From positions 41,082 through 71,361 of the forward strand of contig BFEA01000738.1 of NCBI GenBank assembly GCA_003427395.1: a stretch of 30,280 nt of DNA. Reading direction: 5' to 3'. Every line of letters begins with the position of its first letter. Position 1 is the first letter of the stretch. Position numbers and translations under genes: made by a program. The notes under the pieces are model-generated. The model was given only the letters and a program-made list of their open reading frames with translations, was not told where the DNA came from and ran no database searches. Source of the stretch: Chara braunii. Taxonomy: Eukaryota > Streptophyta > Charophyceae > Charales > Characeae. Positions 19,641-29,154 of the stretch are shown here, piece by piece.

Positions 19641-21650
19641 TCAATCCTTTTTATGCAAACGTTAATATTGATCAAAGCACGATTAATGACCTTGTTGAAA
19701 ACGCTGACAAATGTGCCCCTGAAATCATCATAGACGTTACCAGAGACGCAACCATTGCAGATGCGCTTGACAAAGAACAAAAACGCCTTAATCCACTTGC
19801 TGACTGCTCTGAAGAAATGACATACATTGAAAACCGGTCATCTTCAGTCATGCATCTGCAACCGGTGATGCCGCAACTGAAAAACATATTCTAGATAATC
19901 AAACTGGGCAGCAGAATGACGTAGTCTTTGCTGTCCGTTCACCATCTCAATTTTCTAATCTATTTGATATAACAATCGATGTGAAAATGTTCCCTCACTT
20001 ATTTCCATACGGAAGAGGTCATCCTGGGAATCACGTAGAATAAACGTTTCTAAACAATTATGTGCTAAGCATTAATGCCTTTTAAGTCACCGTCGTTTTA
20101 CACAAGATCCGTATTACATCATGATCTCATTTGATCGACTTTCCCTTGACGGTGGTTACACGATGGAAAGTATCATAATGTCACGCAAATCTCATCCTCG
20201 TTATCACTCCGCGATTTCCGCTATCACCACAACTCAACTTAAACAAGGACTCGAAAATGACGGTAGACGTCGTTGTGGTTATCCCAGTTGCCGTTGCTGA
20301 ACTGCTACGTGGGCTTGAATGCAGCGCTGCGTACGTTTGGGGGAGTAATGCTTAACGTCGTGCACGACGTCGAGAGGCGTTTGCAACATGTGATCGCTTT
20401 GGTCAGTCAAGCTTATTTTTGACAATCACTCCTAACAAAGACAAGTTGTTTGCTTTTGCATCATACATTGACCTCATTTGTGCCACTGATTTCCTAAATG
20501 TGTTTGACAACACTCCACACATCCCTCTGCATCATCTAAAGCAATCCTCTATGAGTGACAATGTTGCATCGGCACGACTTTTCGACCGACTGATCACTAT
20601 TTTTATCACAACTGTGCTTGGATTCGACATCGACAGACGCTGCTAAAAAAAAGACGGCGGTCTTTTTGGACATGTGAATGCTTACTTCGGCATGATCGAA
20701 ACTCAAGGTCGAGGCACGTTACACCTTCACTGTCTTATTTGGCTTAAAAATGTGCCGCGTACGACACACGACTTTGATCGTCTACAAGAATTTGAACCTA
20801 CATTTGCAACTACTGTAAAAGGCTTTATAGATAGCATTGTCTCAACGACTTTGTCTTTCGAAATTGCGTCTCTTTCTTGTTCTTCATGCCACGCCTCTGC
20901 ACCGACATATGATCCTTTGCCATTGCCCGTCACTGCTCATCTTTCGCCATTTCTTAAAAACTGCGATTTGTCCACTCAGCAAGAGCCTCCTTCCGGACAA
21001 TGTCAACATTGCAAATCCCTTTTCAGCTCTCAGCATCTTATGCGTCGTACTATATTAGCCACTGCCTCCACAACTTCACATTTCGGCCTTCGATTCCAGG
21101 ATCTTATCTGTAACTTCTATTCACGGCTTCAAGACGATCCTGTTCTTCTTCACCCTTTGGCACAACAACTTCTCAACATTCTCCCTCATCCAGAAGCTTT
21201 CAATATGACCGCCGCTTGCTTTCGCTTTATAATATGCTTATTACTTTACCGTGTTCAAACTCACTATTGGACACATACAGGGTCTTGTTTCAAACAGTCA
21301 CGAACAACATATACTGATGCAATTTGTCGATATCTCTATCTGAGGCGTCGCACTGATGACAAAGAACTTCAACTAACAGGTGTTAACCTTCGTCGACTAT
21401 TTGGACATAAATACATTAATAACTATAATGACGTTCTGTTATCGACTTTCAAATGTAATCATGGCATCCAACCTCTCTTTGGGGGCGCAAATGTTGCAGA
21501 TCGTGTCTACTATTCATGTAGATATACAACAAAAGATCAACATAAAGTTGATTGTGATATAGCTCTTCAAATAGCGGCTTTTGACTTGCGTCAAACCCGC
21601 GAAAAGATTGCCGAAAACGAGAGAAGGTTAACAACAGTCCTATTTTTCAT
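19641..21650 (+). pseudogene. Helitron Rep (HUH) nuclease domain, copy 3 (broken)
   Basis: Starts with FYKCFNPFYANVNID (copy 1: FYKLYNPFYKNITLD), then MFPHLFPYGRGHPG, YVWGSNA, QSSLFLTITPNKD, and the longest open part 20674-21720 with HUH motif TLHLHCLIWL (His codons 20722-20724 and 20728-20730), CSSCHA and CQHCKSLF knuckles, HKYINNYNDV, and tyrosine motif YYSCRYTTK (21508-21525). Catalytic residues are intact. Breaks: stop at 20041-20043, frameshifts between about 20040 and 20280, an in-frame stop near 20354, and TAA near 20643. The open frame runs into the foldback insertion at its 3' end, so its last residues are not transposon protein. Confidence 0.9.
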
Positions 21651-21668
21651 CACCACTGTAGGACATCC

Positions 21669-22010
21669 TTCACCACTTGAGGATGCAACCTGCCTAAACA
21701 GGTGGTTTTCAGGGTCTTGACCTTTCACCACTTCAGAACCATTCAAGTCTGAAGTGGTGAAATGTCAAGACCCTGAAAACCATCTGTTTAGGCAGGCTGC
21801 ATCCTCAAGTGGTGAAGATTGGTTTTTATGGTCTTCGGACCTTTCACCACTTCAGGACCATTCAGGATTTTCAGACTGCCCAAAACTCTCACTTGACCAC
21901 TTCAGGATGCAGCCTGCCTAAACAGGTGTTTTTCAGGGTCTTCAGACCTTTCACCACTTCAGGACCATTCAAGATTTTTAGACTGCCAAAAACTTTTACT
22001 TCATAATTTT
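21669..22010. repeat. foldback insertion with 69-bp inverted arms plus partial direct copies
   Basis: Arms 21669-21737 and 21748-21816 are reverse complements with three mismatches and a 10-base loop, forming a very stable hairpin. It is followed by two further copies of TTTCACCACTTCAGGACCAT (about 21840 and 21948) with AGACTGCC downstream of each, and another GGATGCAGCCTGCCTAAACA at about 21906. It interrupts Helitron coding sequence: EKIAENE lies before it and LPADAKARRRLAS after it, which are adjacent in copy 1 (EKTAEQNEELPTNAKARQR). No protein coding; probably a non-autonomous foldback or MITE-type element. Confidence 0.88.
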
Positions 22011-22024
22011 CATTCCTGAATTTT

Positions 22025-23424
22025 CAGCTACCCGATAACCCCTTGTGACGAAAACATGGCCACACTTCCGGCCGACGCAAAAGCGCGCCGACGATTAGCA
22101 TCGCAACTGTTTACATCGACCAATTAACAAGAAACTGCAGGACGTTTATGTGCTTTATATATTCTCCGTCAATCATGTGCATATGCAAGTCACAACTTCA
22201 AATTTACTCCCCTTAAACAAATGCTTAACCAACTTCTTAACAGTCATGACACTTTATTCACTATTGAACAAGTCGAACATTCATATGCTATATTGCATCA
22301 GCGCGATGACTACATATATCACCCCTTGGAATTGTCCTCGCTATGTGTCTATGAATTTTTCATGTTATATTGAACAGTAAACAAAACTGGCATTGGTGCT
22401 ACCACCCGCGTTTTTTTAGATGGTCACCCGCTGTCGAAAGTCAAATGCTTACCGCAACATCGTCAACCGTTCGTATCTGTCATCCCACCCGCATCCCGTA
22501 TTCCTGACCTCACTGAATGTCGAACGTTAGAAGCCAAAGAACAACATGCACAACTCACACTATTATTATTTAAACCTTTTCGAACACTCGTGGACTTGCT
22601 TTCCAATGCTGATAGCTAACATTCTACATTCTGCAATTTCTATGAACATATGTTTCCTTGTGCCTGCACAATATATTTGCAGATGCAGGATTTTTATATC
22701 ACTCGCAAACGTGCTGCTGAAACGCAAGCCCAACGTCCTGCATACAATAATATTGGGGTTGCTATCCCTACAAATAGTGACCACGAATCTACTGACGACG
22801 AAGATATGATCGCGACAAACCTTACATTTGATGTGCAGTATTTTCTTGATAAAGACGATTCTTCTATTCTGCTACCACAATTCTCCACAGCATCTCTAGA
22901 TGACCCTAGCCTCTTCCCTTCTATTCCACTCGGGCCTCCTAGAATTGCTCTTAACCCCGTTTTCCAGAATGACTCTATGGCTCCGTATACAAACCTGTCT
23001 GCAAAAGCATATCATCGATCAATCAACATTGACATAAGGATACAAGACATTGTCAAAAAACAAATTGTTCCGAATATCCGATGCATCCAGGCATGGTTAA
23101 AAACCGCATTGTCTACACATAACGACATCTCTCTGATGAATGACCACAATGACTTCACCAATATTACACCACATCCAACGTTTGTCCATCTACTATTTAA
23201 TGCATCTCAACCTCATAACAGAGCATTCTCGCAACCCACAACAACCGTTCCTCGTTTAAACAAAGTCTTCACCAGTATTTCTGAGATGTCACAACTGTTT
23301 AACCTCAAATGAAGACAACATATCGTCTTTGTTTTTATTACGAGCGCTCTTTTGCAAACTTCGCAAAATCGCTCAAAGGTTGACAATGTTATTTCCTCTC
23401 CCTCCCTTCAAACAATAGAAGACA
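22025..23424 (+). pseudogene. Rep-helicase connecting region, Helitron copy 3
   Basis: Begins at LPADAKARRRLAS, then LCALYILRQSCAYASH, SSLCVYEF, SRIPDLTECRTLEAKEQH, AQLTLLLFKPFRTLVDLL and, in 22650-23312, QDFYITRKRAAETQAQRP. Collinear with copy 1 3287-4461. Stops: TAA just after FTSTN, TAA near 22378, TAA near 22617, TGA 23310-23312. The open part from 22650 to 23312 has an acidic stretch (DHESTDDEDM) like the copy 1 linker. Confidence 0.75.
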
Positions 23425-24640
23425 ACCTTGCAACCAACCAATTGCTCATGTTTCTCACAGGCAAAGGAGGAACATACAAATCTCATGTTATTGATACAAT
23501 TCAAGCGTTTTGCATTGCCTGACAGCATTCCTAAAGCGCTTTCAAAAACAACTATGACAGATAAAGTCGCCGTCGGTATTTTGGGCATGACATTCCACTG
23601 TTGGATTGGAATGCATTACCTCGAAACTCCGCGTTTGTTCAATGAACGCGCGACTGCTTTAAAAGGTATGTCAGGATTCCACACTGAGCTTGACCTTCTT
23701 GTTATTGATGAAATAACTTCAAATAAGCATGATGAGCAAGCTTCGACTTACAAGATTGGACATTCGCACTTCGTGCTGCTCGAAAAATTGATGGTGATTA
23801 CTTTCAAATGCCTCCTGTTTCTGGAATGCCTATTTATCTCTCTCCCGTGCCAAAATTGGCCAACACCACGTGGGACAATGAAGGCTTTCGAATGTGGCAT
23901 CTCTTCTTGATTGTTATCCTAAATGATTGCGTCAGATTCGCTTCAGATCCTAAATGGGGTGTGGGTTGTTCTGCTGCACGTAAGGGCATCTGAACAAAGC
24001 AATTTGTTGATATAATAAATCATCAAATCCTTTCAATTGATCCCTCCACTCCTAAACCTTCGAACCCTCAACAATCTCCACCGTCCACCGTGCCGTCATA
24101 CACAGACCCGTCACAAACCACAATTTATTTAACTCCCGACAATCAAACACGCATGCATCTGATACATACATACACGAAACGATTATCCAAAACGCCTCCG
24201 CCGTTGCACCACCCTATACGAATACTTGTCGATTTCTGCAAATCTTTGCAGAACAAAAACAAATAAGACATTCAACGCATAATGGCACTGCCTGATAATC
24301 TGCTCAGTAGATATACCCCGTTTCTTGATATTTTTCCAACAATGCCAATCATGTTTACACATAATGTCGATCCGAAGCGTGGTATTGGTAATGGAACATT
24401 CGCAATTCTACACCCATTGCAATTCCCGTGAAGTACACAATTCCGTCTTGTACATGACAACAACGGCTCCTTTGGCATCCTCTTCCCAAATCAGCGCACC
24501 GAGGTTGCTTTCGTTATACTTCCCAAATCCAAATGCTCCACCACATCATCATTTCCATATACTGCGGCACCTACCATTCATACGTATCCCGTTCTCAGAA
24601 AAAGTGCCAAGCGGCCTGCTCACGTTCAACTGCCACCGAC
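23425..24640 (+). pseudogene. PIF1-family helicase domain, Helitron copy 3 (broken, C-terminus missing)
   Basis: Walker A reads GKGGTYKS (23460-23483): Tyr replaces the usual Gly before Lys, while Lys-Ser is kept. After a frameshift near 23515, KVAVGILGMTFHCWIGMHY, Walker B LLVIDEIT (23698-23721), FQMPPVSGMPIY, NDCVRFASDPKWGVGCSAARKGI, IRILVDF, MFTHNVDPKRGIGNGTFAILH and FGILFPNQRTEVAFV match copy 1 in order across several frames. Similarity ends around 24640, so the last motifs (TLYKVQGE and YIAVSRV equivalents) are absent, replaced by the GC-rich block. Confidence 0.85.
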
Positions 24641-24657
24641 GTCGGACAACCCTGACC

Positions 24658-24917
24658 GTTGTCAGTGCGGATACCCTTGCAAGCGGCAGGAAATAAGTCT
24701 AATTGAAGTTTGAGTATACCGCACGAGTCCTGGCAATGTCGGTCATTTACGTTGACTGGATGGTTGACTAGAGTAAAGAGTGCGTGGGCGTGCAGGTTTA
24801 AGGCGCACGTGATTCATCCCCTGATGTCGATTACGAAACCGGCACGGGCGCCGGTTTATGTATTTTTTATTTTTTATCCTTGAGTTTTATTTTTTGTTTA
24901 TTCTTGATTAAACTAGG
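24658..24917 (+). repeat. left arm of long inverted repeat
   Basis: Partner of 28885-29154. It includes a hairpin AAACCGGC/GCCGGTTT (24836-24857) followed by T-rich sequence; the right arm has a hairpin at the matching place (CGGCG/CGCCG type), so structure is kept while bases differ. Confidence 0.7.
24836..24880 (+). other. GC hairpin followed by T-rich tract
   Basis: A perfect 8-bp stem AAACCGGC with GCCGGTTT, loop of six, then ATGTATTTTTTATTTTTTAT. It looks like a rho-independent terminator or transposon-end hairpin; in a eukaryotic context I read it as part of the inverted-repeat structure. Confidence 0.5.
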
Positions 24918-25780
24918 ACGTGGGGGATATTGTTCGTTGATTGGTAGGTTCGAACGAGACGCGCGCGCGGAAAACGACCTCGAGGACGACTTCGACGGAG
25001 GTGACGGCGACAACGGTGTGACGACGGAAGGTCTTGGCACACGGGGTGGCGCGAGTGGTGGCCGTGGTCCACTTGGTAAGTCTGCGCAGACGCTGGGCTG
25101 TTGCGCGCACGGTTATAGGCAGGGAGGAGGGTCAGGCCAATTTCCCTGGCCCCGAGCGCAGCGCCACACCGTCTCATATAGCGCTCCGCAGATGTGTGTC
25201 CCAGGCTTGGGCTTAGCCCTATAGGTTACGACATTGGACTAACACTACGGAGATTTGGGGATCGAGGTCGGCAAGCGTCGGCGCAGCGACAACGGAGCAT
25301 CGAGGAGGAAGCTGATGGGGTTGAGGGCCGCCGGGCTATCCCCCATGGTTTTGCGGTTCGTGGGGTTGCGCGGCAGAGTCCAGGGCGGCACTAATAATTT
25401 ATTTCCCCCTTTTTTTCCTTTGCCGGGTGGCTCCGGGTTGAACTTTTGTGATTATTGTTATAATTTTTGTATTATTCGCCCTTAATATTAAGCGTGGCGG
25501 GGCCGCACGGGGGTGTGTGGTATCCTCGGGAAACCCCGTAGCAGCCACGCCCAAACCTTGAATAGGGGCGAGGGCTAGAGCCGCGCCGGCCAGCACGCGC
25601 GATGCCTGCAACAGCAGGGGAGCAACAGCGGGCCGGGGCACTAGCTGCTAAAGCTGGCCATGTGCACCAGAAGTGCCCGCCCGAACCCGGCCTCAGAGAG
25701 AGGCCAAGTCCACGCAAAGGTAGCGGAGAAGAGGGGGGGGGCGTGTGGCCTCTGGTGCCACTACGGGGCGTTGCCCCGGT
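24918..25780. other. GC-rich sequence, no supported protein gene
   Basis: Several overlapping frames of 60-140 codons on both strands, as expected from high GC and few stops. None has a recognisable domain. A phrase KAGHVHQKCP in one frame resembles half of a CCHC zinc knuckle but lacks the first two cysteines. Confidence 0.5.
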
Positions 25781-25782
25781 TG

Positions 25783-25890
25783 AGTTCTTCGGGACATCCG
25801 TTAAAATTGGAACGATACGGGGAAGATTAGCACAACCCCTGCGCAAGGATAACCTGCGTAAATTCGAGTAAAGTCGCGGTGCCTTGGCCT
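25783..25890 (+). ncRNA. U6 snRNA-like gene or pseudogene
   Basis: U6 snRNA is the catalytic RNA of the spliceosome. Seen: 5' hairpin GTTC-TTCG-GGAC (25784-25795), ACATCCGTTAAAATTGGAAC, the box region GATACGGGGAAGATTAGC, and the internal stem-loop CCCCTGCGCAAGGAT. The AGC catalytic triad (25829-25831) is kept. The normally invariant ACAGAGA box reads ACGGGGA (25817-25823), two A-to-G changes, which argues for a pseudogene or an unusual variant. Downstream AAATTCGAGTAAAG also matches U6. No TATA box is obvious in the GC-rich sequence about 30 bases upstream. Exact ends are uncertain by several bases. Confidence 0.82.
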
Positions 25891-25902
25891 TCAATTCTGA
25901 GG

Positions 25903-25909
25903 TTTTTTT
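25903..25909 (+). terminator. possible RNA polymerase III T-run
   Basis: Seven T about 20 bases beyond the end of U6 similarity. It could terminate Pol III transcription if the U6-like unit were active. Confidence 0.45.
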
Positions 25910-25910
25910 C

Positions 25911-26980
25911 TCCGAAAATGGTTGGTACTGTGAGGGGCTGCGCTAGCCGCGGGCGCCGAAGAAAACCTGCCAGGAAAGGAGAGAGGAGGCAGGGCGCAGG
26001 GCTGAATGGGCCGACGAGACCGCGCACTCAGCGGTCGCTATTGTGACAGAATAAAGCGTGCGCAGCAGCGTAACGTCGCTCAGCAGCCCTGGCAGCCCGT
26101 ATCAAGCCCCGCGGCTGCTTCANTAGGAGCACAGTTGGGGCCACCAACAGTTCACACAGCAGCAGAGCAGCCTCTTCCCGTAGTCTCGGTCTCCCCACCT
26201 AGCGGCAAGGCCCAAGCTTCCTCGGCCAAGCCGACGGCATGGAGTACCCGTAGTAACCACCGCAATCGCTGCAATAAGGCTCTTCGCGCATAGTGAACAG
26301 CAACCCGCATGATCACTCACACGGCCGCGCGGATGGTCACTTAGAAAGCAATAGCCTCAGCACTTAGTTATTCGGCAAGCATCGCTAGCTTTGCAAACTG
26401 CTCAGGAACGTATGGTTTTTTCTCCCCTGGTCTCCCGCTGGTTTTCTACGTTCTCCTCTCGAGTAGTCCTCACCTTCGCCCCGACCCTCTTACTACCCTG
26501 CTCCCGATCCAGACCTCACTACGACTCCGATTACATCGGCGAATCTGGTCACTGATACGGCCAGATTCAGTCGAAGTTGGTCCAACTGCAACTCGCACAG
26601 TAGGTCACGAATGATGCTCCGTCCATGGGCAACATAATGAGGAGCACAGCGCAGCCCCTCATGCACCCTGACGGGATCACATGGGCAACACACATCTTCC
26701 TACTGCCTTTCCCACAGGGGGACAGGTGGGGGGCGTCTCTCCCTTCTTCTCTTCACTTGGTAGGCCACCCGGCCAGGCTCCCGTACACCTGGCAGACTCA
26801 AGAAAGGCGGGCTGACCGCAAACAGGAAGAGGGCCGTCGGATGGACAATTGACAGGCGGTGAGACGAAGATGATCAATGGTGAGATGGTCGGTATGAAGA
26901 TGAAGACCACTTGCGTGTCCCGAGCACTACAATCGGAAGCGACTACGAGCCTCGTAGCCCCTCCTCTCGAAGCTGTAATA
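25911..26980. other. GC-rich sequence, no supported gene
   Basis: No domain-bearing frame. One ambiguous base at 26123. Short GC hairpins are common. The 113-codon minus-strand frame at 26677-27018 and the 95-codon plus-strand frame at 26006-26293 show nothing recognisable. Confidence 0.5.
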
Positions 26981-26983
26981 TGA

Positions 26984-27120
26984 GAATGAATCTTTCCGTT
27001 AAAAGCGAAAATATACATCGCTTTCGATCATGCTTGTAGAGAGTTACAGAGTGGCCTTTTCCATTGATAGGATTAGCAAAATCCGGATGAATCTTCCGCT
27101 AGAATACGGAAAGATACATT
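26984..27120. repeat. two direct copies of a hairpin-containing motif, about 100 bp apart
   Basis: GAATGAATCTTTCCGTTA (26984) and GGATGAATCTTCCGCTAGAA (27085), each followed by CG-AAA-ATACAT and a CTTTC phrase. Each can form a small TTCCG/CGGAA-type stem. Confidence 0.6.
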
Positions 27121-27329
27121 CAGCTTTCCAAGCGCCCTTCAATATTCGCGCAGCCGCTACCTGACACAACACAGAAACTACATCTTCACTGCGGGATCCG
27201 AGCCTGCCATCAAGCTGGCAACTTCCCAGAACCCCCGCTCCGCATCTCTCCTCCTTCTTGCCTAATCTTTGCTAGGAGTTTGTTAAAACGAATACCTTCA
27301 AATTCGTCATATTCCCCTCTTCGACACTC

Positions 27330-28400
27330 TCTGGCAGCCCTTTTTCTCTGTACCAGTTGATCCGCTCCTTTATCCGCAAAACTAACATCACCGTTCGTCT
27401 CGCAGCACCCAAAAACCCCAACCTACAGTTTTACTTTGCCCAATTTTGTCAAAAACGGTTGAGATATAACCTTTTCCNTTCCTCTTCTCCTTCACTGGTT
27501 CGCCCGCCATAGCTCCGCGCTACCACTTCTCTTTCTAACTTCAAATCCATTAATCCTCCCACTATTCTGACTTCACCCACGTNTTCGCCCGGCCTAAAAA
27601 ACNGAGTCTAGTATCTTAGTTCGTAAAAATCGGTCGGAAAACGAGCGAGTTAGTGCAACTTCACTCTCGTTCGTCTTCCTCCCCGACACTCTCCGCGCGC
27701 NGTTTTTCCTATNAACTCCCTTTTACATTAGTTTTTCCTCCCTTCTGACTCCACTATCGTGTTCGCAATGTCTAAAAACCCCAGAGCGAGTCTTCACTCG
27801 CCCGTTCTCATCGAGAAACGGGTGAGATGAACTTTTGTACCCGTACTTCTTCTCCCGCCATATCCCGCGTACTTCATTTCTCTCTTACCCCCTCCTACAC
27901 TAACCTTCTTCCAAAACTAACCTCATCACTGCGCTCGCCCGGGGCAAAAACCCCGGCCGGGATCGACTCTTCCCCCATCGGAAACTATGGGGAATCGAGC
28001 GAGCTGGCCCTCTCCCCCTCTCAGCCATAGCCCGCCTCTTCACATGCACCCGGCGCATCTTCCCGCCCGGGTTCGTTCCTTTCCTTTTCTTTCCTAGCCC
28101 GCCTCAGTATCCTTCTCGCTCGTCTCTTCGGCGCTCAGGCTGCACTCAAGTGCTACCGGTCTCTATCGCTGCGCCACACAGCCGTCCGACCAGCCTCGAC
28201 TTTCCCGAAGAAGTACTTTTAGTGGGGCGAGCCATCGGCCGANGTGGTAAGTTTTCTCCTCTTCACTTCTTTCCTACTCCCCGCATGCATCCGGCGCGAT
28301 TTAGCGCCCGGATTCAACCATTTTCTTTGCTCTCACTTGACAACCCTCGTACGCCCCCACTCCCTTTTGTTTTCACCATCGGCCAGCGAGCGCCTTAGCA
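27330..28400. repeat. pyrimidine-rich tandem repeat, period about 180 bp, strongly diverged
   Basis: Recurring signposts: CGACACTCTC (about 27322 and 27684), GGTTGAGATATAAC / GGGTGAGATGAAC (27459 and 27820, 361 bp apart), CGAGCGAGTTAG / CGAGCGAGCTGG (about 27643 and 27994), CTGACT-CAC--ACGT-TTCGC type phrases (about 27568 and 27747) and CTAAAAACCCC / GGCAAAAACCCC. The plus strand is C- and T-rich. Units are 60-75 % alike by eye. Seven ambiguous bases fall here, consistent with collapsed copies. Confidence 0.65.
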
Positions 28401-28884
28401 CAGCGGTCTTCCTTTCTGCCCCGACTTGTCAATCCGCTGCTCCGCAACGCTGCTCGACCCTGCTTCCGATTGCTAGCTGGTCCCCCGATGGGCGTCTACC
28501 TACTACCAGCGGGCTGCGGCGCGGCCTGATGTGCCACTGCGGTGAGGAAGGGCTTCGCAATAGGCTGGCCGTAGTGGCCTGCCCACGACCGCCTCCGAGA
28601 AGCTTGGTCCTGATGCAACCGGCTAACCCCTGGCCGGTACCACCCGCTATAGCGGATATCGCCCCTACAGGTGGGAGGAGTTTCCGCATGCTCCCTCATG
28701 GGAGGCTTGAGCACGGGTGTGGCTACTACGTAGGCCCCGAAACGCTCAAACGGAATAGCTTCGGCGTGCTCACGAGACTAGCCCATGGCCACGCTCCCGG
28801 CCACCTTGTAAATACATCACACCCCCGCGCGGCTATACCGGATCATGCCGCCGTTGACGTCGTCCTCCGTATGCGTGCGCAAGT

Positions 28885-29154
28885 CAAGGTAAATGCACCA
28901 ACCTGTTTAATCAGAAGAAACAAATTCTGGCCGGCGATCACGCCGTTCCTTCAATCATCAACAAATAAANAGATCACGCNCGCCTTAAAATCCGNGCGCC
29001 CACACACTCTCTATTATAGTCAACTACCCTATCAACGTAAAATACANACGCAGCCGCGCCTAGCGCAGTATACCTAAACTATAGATTAAAACTATTTTCT
29101 GTCACTTGCAAAAACCAGGGCGGATACCCTTGTAAGGGTATTCGCACCGACAAC
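28885..29154 (-). repeat. right arm of long inverted repeat
   Basis: Reverse complement partner of 24658-24917. Its outer end contains a near-perfect palindrome GCGGATACCCTTGTAAGGG continuing to 29145 (29120-29145). Four ambiguous bases lie in it. Confidence 0.7.

Larger units (their letters stand above)
18917..24640 (+). mobile_element. Helitron copy 3, plus strand, degenerate and interrupted
   Basis: Collinear at the protein level with copies 1 and 2 but clearly more diverged and less AT-rich, so a different lineage or an older insertion of the same Helitron type. Order: basic N-terminus, Cys-pair region, Rep N domain, HUH nuclease, tyrosine motif, foldback insertion (about 21.67-22.0 kb), connector, helicase. 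Similarity to copy 1 fades at about 24640 (after PAHVQLP), inside the helicase and before its last motifs; the Ulp1-like domain is absent. Ends not located. Confidence 0.88.
24658..29154. mobile_element. GC-rich block bounded by long diverged inverted repeats (possible foldback element)
   Basis: Left arm 24658-24917 and the reverse complement of 28885-29154 align with about 70-80 % identity by eye in the best parts. Anchors shared in order: GTTGTC-GTGCG-ATACCCTT, GCAAG-G-CAG-AAATA, GTATAC, TTTACGTTGA, GTTGACTA, GTGGGCG, AAGGCG, then TGATTAAAC. Similarity seems to continue more weakly inward (GAGGACGAC and a GGTGGCCG-GTGG-type phrase). The block is much richer in G+C than the Helitron to its left and replaces the helicase C-terminus of copy 3. 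No transposase recognised and no target-site duplication identified, so 'mobile element' is an inference. Confidence 0.5.

Noticed and set aside
24836-24917. Helitron 3' end of copy 3 (hairpin then CTAG at about 24914)
   Set aside because: The hairpin is about 55 bases from CTAG, not the usual roughly 10, and the region aligns to the inverted-repeat arm at the other side of the GC-rich block, so it belongs to that repeat.
25630-25690. CCHC zinc knuckle of a retrotransposon Gag (KAGHVHQKCP)
   Set aside because: Only the His and last Cys fit; the first two cysteines are absent and no reverse transcriptase or other Gag/Pol sequence is nearby.
28140-28210. tRNA gene on the minus strand (GTGGCGCAGCGATAGAG resembles a tRNA A box)
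   Set aside because: No matching B box (GGTTCGANNCC type) or closing acceptor stem follows at a plausible distance.
28540-28760. 5S rRNA or 7SL-like RNA, from short phrases such as GGGAGGCTTGAG
   Set aside because: Only isolated short matches; the order and spacing of the conserved blocks are absent.
28244-29077. 277-codon plus-strand frame
   Set aside because: High GC makes stops rare; it runs through the 180-bp repeats and the inverted-repeat arm, contains ambiguous codons, and shows no recognised domain.
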